Source of the DNA: a virus
Length of the DNA stretch: 21,350 nucleotides
Reading direction: 5' to 3' (one strand)
IMG/VR virus record: IMGVR_UViG_3300009436_000133
Coordinates: 1-21,350 of that record
A program made the translations under genes and the position numbers. Under the pieces are notes generated by a model. It did not search any database. It was given only the letters and a program-made list of their open reading frames with translations, and was not told the DNA's origin. This document shows, piece by piece, positions 21,183 to 21,350 of the stretch (positions are counted from its first letter, which is position 1; each line of letters opens with the position of its first letter).

Positions 21183-21350
21183 ATGGCAGAGTTAGATACA
21201 AACCACGATGAGCTATTAGAAGCAGGACAGCCTGACGCTAAAGCTGAGAAAGGTGATAAAAACCCGCCTAAGCAAGGTTCCAGTGATGCCGCTAAAATTG
21301 AAAGCGGAAAAGCTGAAGTCGTTAAACCCGAAGAAAATCCTGTTGACAAA
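21183..21350 (+). CDS. gp22: Prohead core scaffold protein gp22 (3' truncated)
   Basis: The frame is open from the ATG at 21183 to the window edge (56 codons). The product starts MAELDTNHDELLEAGQPDAK and continues as a highly charged, Lys/Glu/Ala/Pro-rich and probably disordered stretch. That fits the N-terminus of a T4-type scaffold, and position (after gp21, with its own late promoter) makes gp22 the best call. Residues 11-13 (L-L-E) followed by Ala-Gly match the (I/L)-x-E cleavage rule of the gp21 protease. The AGGAG ribosome-binding site lies 6-7 bases before the ATG. The major capsid gene gp23 would be expected just beyond the window. Because only the N-terminus is seen, the identity rests mainly on context. 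Confidence 0.8.
   Translation, partial: MAELDTNHDELLEAGQPDAKAEKGDKNPPKQGSSDAAKIESGKAEVVKPEENPVDK

Overview
The window is a block of late structural genes from a tailed phage of the T4 superfamily, all on the + strand. The order neck (gp13, gp14), tail completion (gp15), terminase (gp16, gp17), sheath (gp18), tube (gp19), portal (gp20), two small prohead-core genes, prohead protease (gp21) and scaffold (gp22) is the T4 order without a break. The low G+C (estimated by eye at a little under 40%), the style of the fibre proteins and the 2-oxoglutarate oxygenases beside them point to a marine T4-like myovirus of the kind known from cyanobacteria and SAR11-like bacteria. The host cannot be read from this sequence. 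I saw no tRNA, integrase, transposase or CRISPR array.

Left part (1-6270): host-contact genes. A truncated fibre-like gene is followed by two genes (500-2058) that share a roughly 90-residue module in three copies. After a late promoter comes an 803-residue modular tail fibre (2149-4560), and then a 561-residue low-complexity protein (4585-6270) built almost only from Y, P, A, T, N, Q and R in tandem repeats.

Middle part (6308-11116): an accessory cassette right behind the repeat protein. It holds a GT8-like glycosyltransferase with an extra N-terminal ParB/sulfiredoxin-like region, a DUF4376-like protein, a 2OG-Fe(II) oxygenase with an HxD...H core, a DUF6065-like protein, a second 2OG-Fe(II) oxygenase (HxH...H...R) and a small membrane/coiled-coil protein. 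Its position suggests, without proof, that some of these enzymes modify the virion fibres, and the proline/tyrosine/asparagine-rich repeat protein is the obvious candidate substrate.

Right part (11153-21350): the T4 morphogenesis core. Neck proteins close the filled head, the terminase packages DNA through the portal, sheath and tube form the contractile tail, and gp21 with gp22 and the small core proteins builds and matures the prohead. A 59-residue gp67-position gene lies between gp20 and the gp68-position gene.

Regulation: five exact copies of the T4 late promoter box TATAAATA stand before the fibre gene at 2149, gp13, gp18, gp20 and gp22. The gp20 copy ends only 5 bases before the ATG, and a one-mismatch copy has the same geometry before the gene at 10847, so these two mRNAs may be leaderless. 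Across the whole window the words GATC, CCGG, CGCG and GGWCC were not found by eye, and TCWGG occurs only when followed by C. This looks like strong avoidance of restriction-type sites.
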